This document shows, piece after piece, positions 11,087-23,583 of a stretch of 64,000 nucleotides of DNA. The stretch covers positions 17,992,220 through 18,056,219 of the forward strand of contig NC_089275.1 of the NCBI RefSeq assembly GCF_963678975.1, written 5' to 3'. Source of the DNA: Dysidea avara (Eukaryota; Porifera; Demospongiae; Dictyoceratida; Dysideidae). Positions within the stretch are counted from its first letter, which is position 1; every line of letters begins with the position of its first letter. Below the pieces are notes generated by a model. It did not search any database. It saw nothing but the letters and a program-made list of their open reading frames with translations, and was not told where the DNA came from. The translations under genes were made by a program, and so were the position numbers.

Positions 11087-13272
11087 GTAATGAATACAGC
11101 ACTTCATGTAGACCTGCTTTCTACTCACATTTATTCTAGATGCATGGATTTGATGATAATATGATTGGTGATGCTGACATTACAAATGACAATGGTTTGG
11201 CTAATGCATACAATTACACTTGACATAGGTCTAATTTGTTTAATACATGTCACTTTTAGGTGGAAATGATGATATTAGAATGGGTGATGTTGAGGATACA
11301 GATGATGATTCAGCACTCGATACATTACTTCACGCTATGGAAACAGTTGAAGCATGTTGTAAGCTTTGTACTCCTGTTATTGCTTGCATGAAACTGTTAC
11401 GTTGTAAATATCTCAGAAGCTGCAACAATTAATGGAGACACTGATGGCGATACCAGGAGGGTACTAATTGAGCAAAATGATGAAAGTACGATTAAGTCAT
11501 GTTTGCGCATGCATATCTTGTACATATGGTGCACTTATTATGCACCATAAACTCACCTAACTTCTAAAGCTAATTAATTTTCAGGATACATATCTGACTG
11601 GCTATTGCACAGTTTAAAATCTTATTGTGAGAATGGACCACTGGCAGTAATTTTTTTCTATTAATAAAATTGTGGGATTGTTAAAGTTTATTATTGCTCA
11701 TGTGATGAAAACATACGTGTGTCTGAATTTGCATCCTATATTAATCAAACTTGTTACCCTTGCCACTTGATGAATTGAGAAATAGTAAAAACTAGTGCTA
11801 TAGCTTGTTCACAAGTGTTTTTCCGCAATACCACACAACATGAATACCATGAGTTGCAGCAAAACTTACCTTGCTAGAAATACCAGTCAGCTATGTGATT
11901 TCAGTGGTTGATCAAGATCCATTTTATTCTGAAAGAGCTCATGTGCATATCCAATGAGGAAGCCATTCACAACATACGTTGTGCCATCCAATTCCGGATT
12001 CTTAGACCATGTCATGTATGTATGCTTTGAAGGTGAGCCATTTATTTAAATTGTCTAACAGATTACATCACAGATACTTATTATACACCTGTGACAAATT
12101 ATTTGATAAGTGTTTGCAGTCACAACGATTGATGGAAGTCATTGCTGGTGTCATAAAAAAAGCTGAAGTCTAAGATAAAAGACAACAAAGTGGTATCTCA
12201 ATAATCTGTCTGAAGGTTTTAAGATTGCCTGGTCAATCCATGATAGCTTCCTACTTCCCTGTATAGACAGTATTATGTAGCTGTATGCATTCTTTATAAC
12301 AACTAAAGGTTTTATCTCTAAAATAAACATATTATACTATGAATATATATACGTATGTATTTTGTTTCACATGCGTTACATACTTAAGTATCGAATTGTG
12401 AATCACTCTTTGTTCACTGTTTGTTGCCTAGGAGAAATACAGATTGGTGATGTTCAGGTGCCCCCAAAGATGCATAAGAAGGGCAGGCCAAAAGGCAATG
12501 GACTAAAAGTCATTGGTTTACCTAAAAAGGTAAAAGGAACCAGTACCAAACCAACAACTTTTTTGAAGAAGTCTCAGTGGGAGAAAAGCAAATGTAAGTA
12601 GAGAAGAAAGTTGTGGTGGACTCAAACTCTTATTACTACTGTACTACTAGAAGATGTAGCTTTTAATGAGTATATTAATGGATGTAGCAGTTAGTTGTCA
12701 CTCCATAAAGTATGTGATGACCTGATCTAAAATTTAAAACCGATCACCTGCTCTAAAACCATTTTAAATGTTGTACAGTGGATGGGAGCTCACTGAGAAG
12801 GCTACTGACTTTCGTCACAAGCAGCTACGTGTATAGTTTTATACAGGCGTTTGTAGTGTTTTAAACAATACATATGTAGCTCTAATAAAGTTTACATTAT
12901 GAACACTTATAGGAGCCACATCTACATAGCTAGCCAACTGTAAAGAATCACATTGCACTTTCAACCAGTGATGGTCTGTTTCAACTCAACAGATAGCTCT
13001 CAACAAATTTAAGTTTAATCAAGTTCTTTCCCTAAAATTTGGGAGGGTTTAGATGCATGCGTGTCACATGAGGTGCAATATTCATTATGCTTAGCTGTAG
13101 CCAGCAAATAAAACTAGCTTTTAACTTTAATTGTGACTGGGCCTGCGAAAATAGGGTATGTGGGCACATGATTTTTGCCTACTTTTTCAAACTTTCATCA
13201 TTTATAATGTTTTGTACCATTATGCTATGGCAATGCAAATTTCAAGCATTTAATTTGCTTTATGATGCAAGC

Positions 13273-13956
13273 CAGCGTTGAAACCGGGTCGGGTCATGCG
13301 GTCATCCGGGTCACATTTTCTCCGGGTCATCCGGGTCTGACCCGGTTTACAATTTATCCGGGTCTGACCCGGATTGGATCACGTGAGAAACGAAATTGTT
13401 CGTTTGACGACGTGGAAACTTATAAATGTGACCCGGTCTGCGAAAAGGGCTCTTATAGCCTTTCCAATTGCATATATATGGTAACCCATAACTTGACTGG
13501 TGAATATGGTACAAGCCTACAATTTGGTCACTCATCAACCCTAACCTGGCAGTAGCTGTGGGTGTAATTACATGGTGATAGCTTTAGTAGATTAGGAGTT
13601 ATGATTAGCCAAACATGGATAATTGGAAAGGCTATAAGAGCCCTTTTCGCAGACCGGGTCACAAATGCTATCGCGTAGCTCTTTCGTGAACCACGCCCAC
13701 TTAGCGCATTACCAACATACGCAAGGGTAGCTATTGTCAGTAGGTGAAGACCTTTCTTTTTTTGGTCTTCAACCTACAGCTAGGCTGAAGTTGCAATATT
13801 TACTCAACACGAAACGAACGCTCAAAATGTAGACTCGTTCGCTCGCTCGAGACTAGCCGAAACACGTCTCGGCTTTAATTAATCCGGGTCACATCCGGGT
13901 CAAATCCGGGTCAGTGGGTCATCCGGGTCAGCAGTAGTGACCCGGTTTCAACGTTG
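13273..13956. mobile_element. hAT-type MITE carrying GGGTCATCC repeats, with a nested element
   Basis: The ends read CAGCGTTGAAACCGGGTC and GACCCGGTTTCAACGTTG, flanked by ATGCAAGC and ATGCAAGT, a nearly perfect 8-bp target duplication. Multiple CCGGGTCA and TGACCCGG units lie near the ends, plausibly transposase-binding repeats. A second copy lies at 58,581-59,091 in the opposite orientation. This copy is longer because another palindromic element sits inside it. Confidence 0.8.
13437..13663. mobile_element. Palindromic TGTGACC-ended MITE nested in the hAT element
   Basis: Both ends read TGTGACCCGGTCTGCGAAAA inward, with 40-bp arms of near-perfect complementarity and an AA dinucleotide on each side. 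The homologous point of the copy at 58.6-59.1 kb runs uninterrupted (TTTATAAA then CGCTATCGCG in this orientation), so that copy supplies the empty site. A related element with TA flanks lies at 41,740-41,978. Confidence 0.8.
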
Positions 13957-14525
13957 ATGCAAGTTACAGAATGGAAATATTCTGTTCCAGTACTGAGATA
14001 TGACCAGAAAAGTGATGGGGTGTAGTTTGTGTCCACATGCCCTGTTTTCACAGGCCTGGTCACAATTTTAGTTTGCATTGGTTAGAATGCACATAACTGC
14101 AACTGGTTAATAGTTGGGCATATATAGTGTTGTAGAATAGATAATATAGTGAAGGTAAATGCTCACATATCCGCGTATGAGATATTCTTTGGAGTAATAT
14201 GTTTTAAACCAGGTGAACCCATTTCAAAAACTGGTCAAGGATTCTAAAGATGTCATGTCATGTACAGATCTGTATATTAAGGACACCTTGAGACCAGCCA
14301 AAATTATACTGATTGTCAAGGTTTCATGATTTTCCAGGTCAATTAATATGCTGGGGGATACTTTGGGACCTAAGTTATGTGTCTGGTGTCCTCAGGTGTC
14401 CTGATTAACAAGCTCCACTGTAGATCTTTTTAATTCATTGTATTTGCAGCCCCTTGTAAAACCAGTAATCATGTTATTTAAACATCCTTGGACATTCTTA
14501 GTTGTAATGTCCCCTCTTTTTGCAG

Positions 14526-14860
14526 TAATGCTGAGCTGGTTTGTGGATGATGAAAAAGTGACGGATGCATTACATAACAATATATTGATTGAAGAGGAAG
14601 ATGTAGAAGTTCAGCCAGAATGTGTACCGATGAAATACCTTGATGAAAACGTATGCATGAGTAGAGTGAGAAGATACTTTACAAATGATGCTTGGGAGTT
14701 AGCTGAGAGTGTTATGGCCACGATAAGCAAAAGGCAAGTGTGGCTGTGCTCAAGTAGCTGGAATTGGGTACTAGTGATAGCATCGTGTGTGAAAGTTGCT
14801 TGGAGTGGTGTGTTGGCTAGAAAAAGCCACCAAAGTAGAAAGAGTGGTTTTGTCGGAGAT
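14526..14860 (+). pseudogene. 3' exon of the MULE gene with a degenerate PHD-like finger
   Basis: After a TTTTTGCAG acceptor the reading MLSWFVDDEKVTDALHNN continues to AWELAESVMATISKRQVWLC. A frame change then exposes DSIVCESCLEWC and, past two stops, EWFCRRCY. The Cys pairs and Trp-Phe-Cys spacing match the C-terminal half of a PHD finger, which C-terminally follows the SWIM region in related invertebrate MULE proteins. The frame change and stops show it is broken. Confidence 0.6.
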
Positions 14861-15074
14861 GCTACTTCATGTAACTCAATTCTTTTGTTAACTTGGTGAT
14901 CCCAGCAATATTGATATAGTAGATTACATCATAAGATATTAATTGTTATACTGTTTCAAACAATATTGATACTAGATATGTCCATTTGCATAATGTTTGT
15001 GCATGTTGTAGATTACTCCAGCACATCTTCCTGTAAGTGGATGGCATGGTTAAGTAACAGTACTCAATAAATAA

Positions 15075-15637
15075 CAGACATGGGGCCAAGTACATTTAAA
15101 AGTACTTAAGTAAAGTACAAGTACTTTTGAATTTTCCAAGTACAAGTACAAGTACTCCAATGACAATCAAGCGAGTACTTAAGTAAAGTACAAGTACATT
15201 TTGCTGTAGCAAAATATATACTGATTCAGTGTATTGTAGTATGTAAGTATACCTAGTGGGGTTAGTACTTTCAGGTTTTTGTCAACCATTCACTCTCTTA
15301 AACTCTTAAAATACACTAACTTAAGCAGCAGCATTGTTTTTGTTTGTCAGAATGCTATGCCATCATTAATCGTGGTTTCATGATACATAGTAATGTTAGG
15401 GAAGACACTGGAAGAAGTGTACACTGCGCCTTCATGCAATTTGTTGTGTACCCACTGTGTACAAACTACATACAATATTTGCAGTACTTACAAGTACTTG
15501 AGTACTCAAGTACATACAAGTACTTAGCAAAGTACTTGACTATAAGTACAAGTACACTGGGGAAATTAAGAAAGTATTTAAGTAAAGTACAAGTACTTTT
15601 AAATGTGTAAGTACTCATGTACTTGGCCCCATGTCTG
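15075..15637. mobile_element. hAT-type MITE rich in CAAGTACTT repeats, perfect 8-bp target duplication
   Basis: The termini are CAGACATGGGGCCAAGTAC and its complement. The flanks ATAAATAA at 15,067-15,074 and 15,638-15,645 are identical. The subterminal regions consist of many AGTACTT and AAGTACAAGTAC units, with an AT-rich centre. No transposase is present. Confidence 0.85.
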
Positions 15638-15924
15638 ATAAATAATATCAAGTTACCCAAATCACTGACTCAGAGGACCAACTCCTACTGAAAACTACAT
15701 AACTGTAGTTTTGTGTAAATCCACAAGTTTGCAACTCTAAATTATTTTCAATGTTTGCTAAGTTGAAAGTGCAAATAACTTGTGTTCACATAACAAAGGT
15801 TCCACTGCATTGCAATATAGACGTAATATCAAGAAAGGCTAATAACAATTAAAATCTGCACAATGTGAGTACAAATATTACTGTATTTACTTGGCTGGAA
15901 TTATTTCTTTAGGTGATGCATTGA

Positions 15925-16030
15925 CTATTCAAAGTCAACCACCACTTGGTGTTTAAGCCCTCGATTTCAAAAATCAATTGTGGCAGCACTCAAGTGTGAC
16001 TACTATTAAAGGTGTGGCATTTAACCAAGG
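15925..16030 (+). repeat. Dispersed ~100-bp repeat, second copy at about 56.35-56.49 kb
   Basis: This stretch shares TGATGC, GGCAGCACTCAAGTG (GGCATCACTCAAGTG in the other copy), ACTACTATRAAGGT and TTTAACCAAGGAAATA with about 56,395-56,487. It is non-coding and the family is unknown. Confidence 0.45.
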
Positions 16031-17422
16031 AAATAATAAAACTGTCTTAAAAGTACAATTTTGCAACCATTAATCTAACCAATATTGCAAATCTAAAACA
16101 TTCCCATTGAAATAGCACATGCAGTGACAAACATATGCTGTCGAACCTCTTTAACGACCCTCTGAATAAAGGACACCATAAATGTTTAGAGCCGAGGTCT
16201 CCATTCACTTTTACTTCCGAAAAAGACCATATAATAGTATAATATTTAAATTAGCAGGTCCCAAAATGTCCATTATATAGTGGTCCCACTTTCTTGACAT
16301 TTACAGTGGCACAGTGATGAGAGTGGTATCCATGGATTGTTTCCTACTGCAGATTGAATTGTGTAGTGTATATGTGGCTATACAAGTTTATATGTAGCTA
16401 TACAAGTTTATCAAAAACAAGCAGCTAATGTGACATTTACAACTGGAAGTTTCACCATTGCATGGAAAGGTGTGTGTGTGTACGTGTGAACTATTCAATC
16501 ACCCTCACTTGCTAATAAATGATCTTCAGCCCACTTGACCCATGGATGGTTGCGGATTGTACTCATAGACATGGACTGGGAAATTCTTAACAATTACCCA
16601 TACATTGTGTATAATGCTGGACCATTATCAAGACGCAACTGCTGATACTGCTCTTTTCTTATAAATAATGAATGTTACACATGCAGTTGAGCCTCACGTA
16701 ATAGCTTTGTATGGTGATACATGGCTATTACCAACAACTTCAGTCATAAAATAACAGTGAACATCACTGTGCAAAAAGTTTGATATACTCAGGTGCACAC
16801 TAGTAGGCATAACTCAATTATACATTCAATTTACACAGGTATGTATGAATATGATATACTATAATTGTATATCCTGTGTATTACAAATTGGCTGCTATAC
16901 ACTGGTGTGTATCCATCATGTGTACATATGTAATAGATATACACAATGTAGTATAGCTTACCACAGCTTGTTGGCATGGTTACATGGGCACAGTACATAC
17001 AGCTAACTTATTATTAAATTCTTATGTATTCTGTGCTATTTTTAAAGAATTTATGTATAAAAATGTAATTCAATAAACTGTAACACACACAACAACAGCT
17101 CCATTGTCATCCCAAGTGGCATTAATCTAAGCTTGCCTTTATGTAGAATTACATTTGTATAGAAAAAAAACATTAAGATGTTCCCTGTCACGGTGGCTTT
17201 TCTTCATCTACACCAGGCCTGACCCAGTTGGTGGTTGCTGTACATCAATTCAAGCCATACATGTAGTACTATTTTCACCAGGCTGCATCTGCCAAGACAT
17301 AGTTATTTTAAAGAGCACATAGGCTACAATTACCAGCATAAAATTTATGGTACAACTTTATAACTGACTGAAAGAAACTGCAAAAGAACAGTTGTAAAGT
17401 TGTAAATGCTCAGACATACAGT
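16031..17422. other. Non-coding AT-rich stretch, nothing recognised
   Basis: No protein-coding similarity, RNA gene or clear repeat boundary was recognised. ORFs are short and the composition is about that of the introns nearby. Confidence 0.4.
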
Positions 17423-17985
17423 ACTTACCAGTTGTATGTCATACAGCTTCAGTTCTCCTCGCTGACTGAATCTGCAAAGGATATCAGCTGTTAGTGAACA
17501 AATGCTAGTGAAAACTTACCAGCTGTCCATCGTACACATGGGTACTCTCTGTTGAGTGAATCTGCCAAGGATATCGGTCATTATTATACAAAGGCCGTGG
17601 TCATACTTAGCAGTTGTCTGCCATAAACTTGGGTACTCCTTGATGGCCGAATGATATTGATTGTTAGTGCACAAAAGGCTATTGCAAGTTGTCCATCATA
17701 CAAAGACCATGGTCATTATTGTCCATTGAACAACTTGAGTATACTTTGTTGACTGAATCTGTCAAGAATATAAGCTGTTATTAGTATGCAAAGGCCATGA
17801 TCATACTTACCGATTGTCTGTCATTATAACTTCAGTACTCTTTGCTGACCAAATCTGCCAAGGATATCAGTTGTTAGTGCACAAAGGTCATCGTACAACT
17901 TGAGTACTCCCTACTGAGTGAATCTGGCACACTTTACTGGTTGAATCTACCATACCAAGAATATCAGTAGTAAGTGCACACAGGC
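17423..17985. repeat. Degenerate tandem repeat, ~95-bp unit, about six copies
   Basis: Units share CTTACCAGTTGTCNGTCATA, CTTGAGTACTC, CTGACTGAATCTGCCAAGG and ATATCAGTTGTTAGTGCACA in the same order. On the minus strand several units contain an AG acceptor-like site about 45-60 bp before a GGTAAG donor-like site. No transcript can be inferred from sequence alone. Confidence 0.65.
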
Positions 17986-18638
17986 TATAAGTTATGAGGG
18001 ACAAAACTTTGCAAAACTGTGTAAAACATGACTTTAAATTCACAAAAATCTAGAGAGCATCATTATACATTACTTCACTAAGGTAATCACTATAATAACC
18101 TCAATGATTTCATCAATATAATATTATATAGAAAACTGTCAATATTCACAAATTTGCAAGAATTTCATCCCTCAAAAATTTCTAGCATTTGTTGTCATTT
18201 CATCAATGCTTTTTTAATTATACAGTATTTAGGCATACTTAACAGTTGTTGGTGGAACATGACTGTTGGCGTACATAACATCTATGCTTTTGGGTAATGT
18301 CGTACACCACATTTATACCGCTGCAGTACCGGGAACATTGGCTTCATCGTCATATCATACACAAAGTATTAGGAGGATCTGTACTTGAAAATTATTATTA
18401 AGTCCTATATAAGGTAGGTAGTCAATTTAACTTTTAGGAACAGTATGTAAGCCACAGTGGTAGCTAGCAACATGCATACATACATTTGGCCAAGACTGTG
18501 ATATTAATATAGTCACCTGTAGTAACGCTAGTCACCTGGCTACTTGTTCTTCCTTAATAAATTTTGTTACAAAGGCCAGCTACCCAAACATTTGATAGCA
18601 CACACTGAAAGAACAAGTAGGCCTTACATAATATACAT
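17986..18638. other. Non-coding stretch, nothing recognised
   Basis: AT-rich sequence with no ORF of note and no recognisable repeat. It separates the 95-bp tandem repeat from the 406-bp duplication. Confidence 0.35.
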
Positions 18639-18801
18639 TTAGTACGGACTATTCAGGCGTAGAGAAACGTGTAAAACCACTGGAAGCGAACATATGCTCA
18701 CCTCTTTGATATGATTTGTTATAGTACCTATCTCTAATGAAAATTTTAATGAGCTGGACACATGCAAGTGCTGTTGTTTTCCTTGAGTAATGGTGCACCG
18801 C

Positions 18802-19733
18802 AATGCTGATTCACTGGGTAGGCGTGACCACATGTCTGCACATCCCAGACCAAACTCGTTTCTATGGAATTTTCTATTTAGCCAAATTTTCTGCTGACGC
18901 CTTCATAACTCTATTATGTTTAGCACTATGGGTATGATTTCAGTTAAGTCATACAAGAGACCAAAAAGTAAGCAGCATACTTTCGTATAGTGTGATGGAG
19001 ACTTTAGTCTATAATAAAAATGATTCATTGTAGATTGGTCACTTACTACGCACAGTGTAGAATTATTCACAGATTCTTTAACTATATGTATGTGATTACA
19101 CCCAACATTCTTTGTTTGTGTACAGTCATGAACATCCATTGTAATGCCAGTTTACAACAATGATTGCCATTTTACCAGACCACCACTGGAACGTGAAGCA
19201 TGACAAAGTGAAACTTGACAATCTATGAGGTACATACAGGCTGCTGTTGCTTCCTCCAAGAAAATTTCGTAGATCCCCTGAGGATGAATTATAGAGAAAT
19301 TTCAGTAATTTTATCATAATTGTCTCAAATGCTGATTCACTGGGTAGGCGTGACCACATGTCTGCACATCCCAGACCAAACTCGTTTCTATGGAATTTTC
19401 TATTTAGCCAAATTTTCTGCTGACGCCTTCATAACTCTATAATGTTTAGCACTATGGGTATGATTTCAGTTAAGTCATACAAGAGACCAAAAAGTAAGCA
19501 GCATACTTTCGTATAGTGTGATGGAGACTTTAGTCTATAATAAAAATGATTCATTGTAGATTGGTCACTTACTACGCACAGTGTAGAATTATTCACAGAT
19601 TCTTTAACTATATGTATGTGATTACACCCAACATTCTTTGTTTGTGTACAGTCATGAACTTCCATTGTAATGCCAGTTTACAACAATGATTGCCATTTTA
19701 CCAGACCACCACTGGAACGTGAAGCATGACAAA
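18802..19733. repeat. 406-bp direct duplication (18,802-19,207 and 19,328-19,733)
   Basis: The copies start at AATGCTGATTCACTGGGTAG and end at GAAGCATGACAAA, offset by 526 bp, with only a few differences seen (for example ATTATG versus ATAATG and ACATCC versus ACTTCC). The intervening ~120 bp differs. The near identity means a recent event. Minus-strand ORFs starting MWSRLPSESA occur upstream of each copy but resemble no known family. Confidence 0.9.
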
Positions 19734-20844
19734 CTTCCCTTAATAATGAATCACATTATAGAAGTCAAACGTGTCAGACGTGTCGCCAGTAGCGGTGTGA
19801 ATATAGTTTACAATTGTAGGGATTTCATTAGCTAGATAAACAGCCATCTAACCACTCAATACGTCAAAGCAAAAAAAGTGATTGTAAGTGTATATTAACT
19901 GCTACTGCTATGAGCACAATTATTTTGAGTTACTCTAATAAAACAGTCACCCATTTTTAGATTTATTTTTGTTACAGCGCACAGCAATCCTTCAAAGAAT
20001 AATTGTAGGCTTTGACGTTTAGAGTATTATTAGCAGTGCCATATGGGCTAATGAATTCATTGTAACTATGAATCTTGTTTAAGATAATAGTGGCGACATA
20101 GTCCAGACTAAATGACACCTATAACCATATGAATGTAATTTGCACTTGTATGGATTTCATTAGTTAGATAAGCTACTGGTTGATCAATAAAGCTGTCTGC
20201 ACACATCAATTAGCTCTCAGTACAACTATTTATGATTTATGACAAAGCAATTTTAAAACTCTCTAATAGAGCAGTCTCTCGTTTTTAAGTATTAAATAGT
20301 TGGTAATGAAATTATGCTCTTGGCAGAGTGGCTACAAGGTGAACAGTGTATGTTATATATAGCTAGCTATTGCGTGAATTGTATATGTTAGCTACAGCTA
20401 TTGTGTGAATTGGCTTACTTGAAGAAGTTGACCTGGTCCGGTCCGGGTTTTCTAAACCCCTTATTGTCGTGTGGGCAGTATTGCTAGCAAGTGAAAGCAT
20501 CAGAAGATGTGCTAGTAGGACATAAAGCCAGGTTTCATGGTTGAAACTTACAATAGTATTTTAATCTATTATTAGCTATTTGGCATTCCACAGTCTTTGT
20601 TAGGAGCAGTTAGAGTGACAATGAGCAAGACTGATGAAAAGCACTATAGCAGTATAGCTAATTATAAGTATAGCTTTTCAAATGTTCGCAGTATTGTGCA
20701 AACTCGGCCTCATACTTCTGGCATGTGATCTCATATTTGTGTACCTCCTGCTGTGATTATACTATAGTGTGATTACCCAGTGTCACACGTTCTTCTGTCA
20801 CTGATGCTAATACTGGTATATTGTACATAATTATAATGGTGGTA

Positions 20845-21030
20845 TCACTTCAACAGTATAGCAGAGCCAGTACCATATCTATTAGTAACTTCACATCTAT
20901 AAATTCCGTATTGAGCAACTTCAGAAATTATAAAGTTCAACTCAGGGTCTGGTGATATTTCAAGTCCTTTAGGACTGATCCATACATAACTGAAGGGTGG
21001 AGACCCAACAGCTCTCAGATGATAGCTCAT
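20845..21030 (-). pseudogene. Immunoglobulin-like domain fragment
   Basis: The 61-codon minus-strand reading contains GSPPFSYVWISPKG, then a short run to YGIYRCEVTNRYGTGSAI. This is the W strand and the Y-x-C-x-V-x-N-x-x-G-x-G signature of an I-set or C2 Ig domain. The first conserved Cys, expected about 11 residues before the Trp, is not seen. No neighbouring Ig exons were found. It may be an isolated exon of a receptor or adhesion gene, or a relic; the missing Cys favours a relic. Confidence 0.4.
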
Positions 21031-21181
21031 GACATTGTTACATGCTTAATGTAGTCTCGTGCAGGTATAGTGATTGGTGAAGTAGTAGTAGTAGGACAAA
21101 AGAGAATCTGTTATACTCTGACATGATCACATAACAATATGCTTATAAAATCTACATAGTACGTGGCTCAATACAGGGGCA

Positions 21182-21665
21182 GATCCAGGAGCTGTCAAGG
21201 GGAGGGGCATAAACAGGCTAAGTTATAGGTGATTGGGGAGAGCCAGATTCTCTTGTTAGCTGCTGCATTTTGAAGCAACAAATAATCACCACTTAACAGT
21301 GTCTCACTGTTAATTTTTGTGATTTTGGCCTTTGCAGATGGTTGTGAAGTCTTACAAGCATTTAAAAGGCTATGAATGTCTTCAACAATAGCACGACGAT
21401 AATTATTTTAGAGGCGCTTAGCACACACGAAGGTGCTGGGTGACAATCACAGCTAATTTGACTTTAATTCGCTTTGGTGTTGGTTCGCTTTGGTTTCAAG
21501 TGAATTTGTAATAAATGCTAGTAAATTGTGCATATTTTTGTGAGTTATAAATTGATCTTGGCCAGACATAAAGTTAAGTATTATAATGAAAAGAAATAAT
21601 GCTCCTCCACAATGGGGGAGGGGGGCATTTGCCCAAAATGCCCTATCCTGGATCCTCCATTGCAA
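21182..21665 (-). repeat. Interspersed hAT-like MITE with CAGGGGCAGATCCAGGA end (copy 1)
   Basis: It begins CAGGGGCAGATCCAGGAGC and ends near TCCTGGATCCTCCATTG, so the ends are inverted repeats. The body matches 61,177-61,650 in reverse orientation (shared AGACTTCA, TGGCC, CAGCACCTTCGTG-type blocks), and partly 28,262-28,515. Three copies in one window show an active past. Confidence 0.65.
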
Positions 21666-21885
21666 TATGAGGTATATTTTGTCTTACTTTTGCTTTTATT
21701 TCTCCCTGTAACCAGTTACAAAGGTTACCACAAGGCTTAAACTCTCATCCATTCTTCATACTACTCTTCATTGTCAACCTCACTGCTGTTCACTGTCATG
21801 AATACACATGTTTTCTCTTGAAGACACCAATTTATGAATTAGCAGTAGTATATACATTGGTTTTACTATACCCATACAGTACAAC

Positions 21886-22045
21886 AGGTTCATTGTGATG
21901 ATTACAACAGGTTACGGTAGGTTACAATGGGTTACAACAGGTTACAATGGGTTACAACAGATTACAATGGGTTACAGTAGGTTGCAATGGGTTACGGTAG
22001 GTTACAACAGGTTACGGTAGGTTACAATGGGTTACAACAGGTTGC
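21886..22045. repeat. Minisatellite with ~10-bp unit GGTTACAAYR
   Basis: About 15 units alternate among GGTTACAACA, GGTTACGGTA and GGTTACAATG. A short inverted piece, TGTAACCCATTGTAACCTG, follows at about 22,050-22,069. Confidence 0.85.
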
Positions 22046-22175
22046 GTACTGTAACCCATTGTAACCTGTCTATCTACCAGAAATAAATCTGTGTAAATTG
22101 CCAAAAAGCATTAGAAGTCAAGAGAAAAGAGTTAATTTAGAAGGTCTTGCATATGAACATTCTCCAGATATTATA

Positions 22176-22484
22176 ATCTAATCAAAAACAGCCAAAGGTT
22201 CGGCCCCTAAAAAGGCCATGGTAAAAAAGATGTGAAATCCAAGGTGGCGGCCAAGAAATGGCCGTGGTGGTATGTTAATGGTAAAATTTTTAACCACGAA
22301 AATTCATGTGAATTTGTGTTTCGGCACCAAATTCACCTGAATTGTTGTTATTAAAATTTTACCATTAACCTACATGTACCATCACAGCCATTTCTTGGCT
22401 GCCACCTTGGATTTCACATCTTTTTTCACCATGACCTTTTAGGGGCCACACCTTTTTTTACAGTATGGCTGTTTTTGATTAGAT
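22176..22484. mobile_element. Palindromic MITE beside minisatellite array 1
   Basis: Nearly perfect palindrome ending ATCTAATCAAAAACAGCC and its complement. The arms include AAGGTGGCGGCCAAGAAATG. The same element occurs at 27,848-28,180 and 42,120-42,444, and each copy is linked to a CCAAAGCCGGCC-type hairpin and a 31-bp minisatellite array. Here the hairpin CCCAAAGCCGGCC..GGCTGGCTTTGGG follows at about 22,510-22,540. Confidence 0.85.
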
Positions 22485-22689
22485 ATCACTTCTTTTTGTA
22501 TTTGTATACCCCAAAGCCGGCCATAGGCTGGCTTTGGGACTTTTTAAACCTATCCTTTTTTCTTTACCACAGGAACACTAAAAAGACAAAGCAGATTTTT
22601 AATACTTCAACTGTTTTTGATTTTATCAGTAATTATACAAATTATATACATACATTTATTACATGTTTATTATTCCCTACTGGATAACT

Positions 22690-23583
22690 TGTTCGCAATA
22701 ATGATCTCTCTACTAAGGGACTTGAAATGTACCTGAACTCTCTACAGGGTGATTTGCTTGTAGCTGAACTCTACACAGGATTCTCTCTAGAGGGTGAATT
22801 GTTTCTAGCTGGTCTCTTTACAGGGTGATTTGTTTGTAGCTGAACTATCTACACGGTAATTTGTTTCTAGCTGATCTCTCTACAGGATGGTTTCTTTGTC
22901 ACTGAACTCTCTACAAGGCAATTTGTTTCTAGCTGATCTCTCTACAGGGTGATTTGTTTCTAGTTGATCTCTCTACAGGATGGTTTCTTTATCACTGAAC
23001 TCTCTACAAGGTGACTTGTTTCTAGCTGATCTCTCTACAAGGTGACTTCCTCTAGCTGATCTCTCTACAGATTGATTTGTTTGTAGCTCAAGTGAACTCT
23101 CTACAGGGTGATTTGTTGCAGCTGAACTCTCTACAGGATGGTTTCTTTGTCACTGAACTCTTTACAAGGTGACTTGTTTCTAGCTGATCAAGGTGACTTC
23201 TTCTAGCTGATCTCTCTACAGGGTGACTTGTATCTAGCTAAACTATCTACAGGATGGTCTGTTTGCAGCTGAAATCTCTACAGGGTGACTTGTTTCTGGC
23301 TGATCTCTCTATAGGGTAACTTGTTTCTAGCTGAACTCTCTACAGAGTGGGTTCTTTGTAGCTGAACTCTCTACAAGGTGCATGACTTCTAGCTGATCTC
23401 TCTATAGGGTGACCTGATCTCTCTGTAGGGTGACTTTTATCTAGCTAAATTCTATATAGGGTGATTTGTTTGTAGCTGAACTCTCTACAAGGTAATTTAT
23501 TTGCAGCTGAACTCTATGCAGGGTGATTTGTTTGTAGCTGAACTCTCTACAGGATAGTTTCTTCGTAGCTGAACTCTCTACTA
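22690..23583. repeat. Minisatellite array 1, ~31-bp unit
   Basis: About 25-28 diverged units of the type TAGCTGAACTCTCTACAGGG followed by TGATTTGTTTG. This is the complement of the GTAGAGAGTTCAGCTAC unit of arrays 2 and 3. Adjacent units alternate GAACTCTC and GATCTCTC variants. The array lies on the hairpin side of the palindromic MITE. Confidence 0.9.

Larger units (their letters stand above)
8869..14860 (+). pseudogene. Decayed MULE-type transposase gene, ZSWIM1/3-like, with SWIM and PHD-like fingers
   Basis: Pieces read in order: N-terminal FAR1-like region from ATG at 8,869 (FDSYEQLYSAI, then after a frameshift near 9,120-9,140 ALVFSEIDYACKQGG to about 9,212); exon 9,292-9,386 (VKEISGEHNHPVSK); exon 9,455-9,683; transposase exon 9,736-11,086; a short exon from 11,260; exon 12,432-12,593 (KGRPKGNGLKVIGLPKK); and a last exon from 14,526. 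Exon borders have AG/GT. The family comprises Mutator-like transposases and host ZSWIM proteins derived from them. At least three frameshifts and several in-frame stops make the copy non-functional. Terminal inverted repeats were not found, so a dead transposon and a dead domesticated gene cannot be told apart. Confidence 0.75.
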
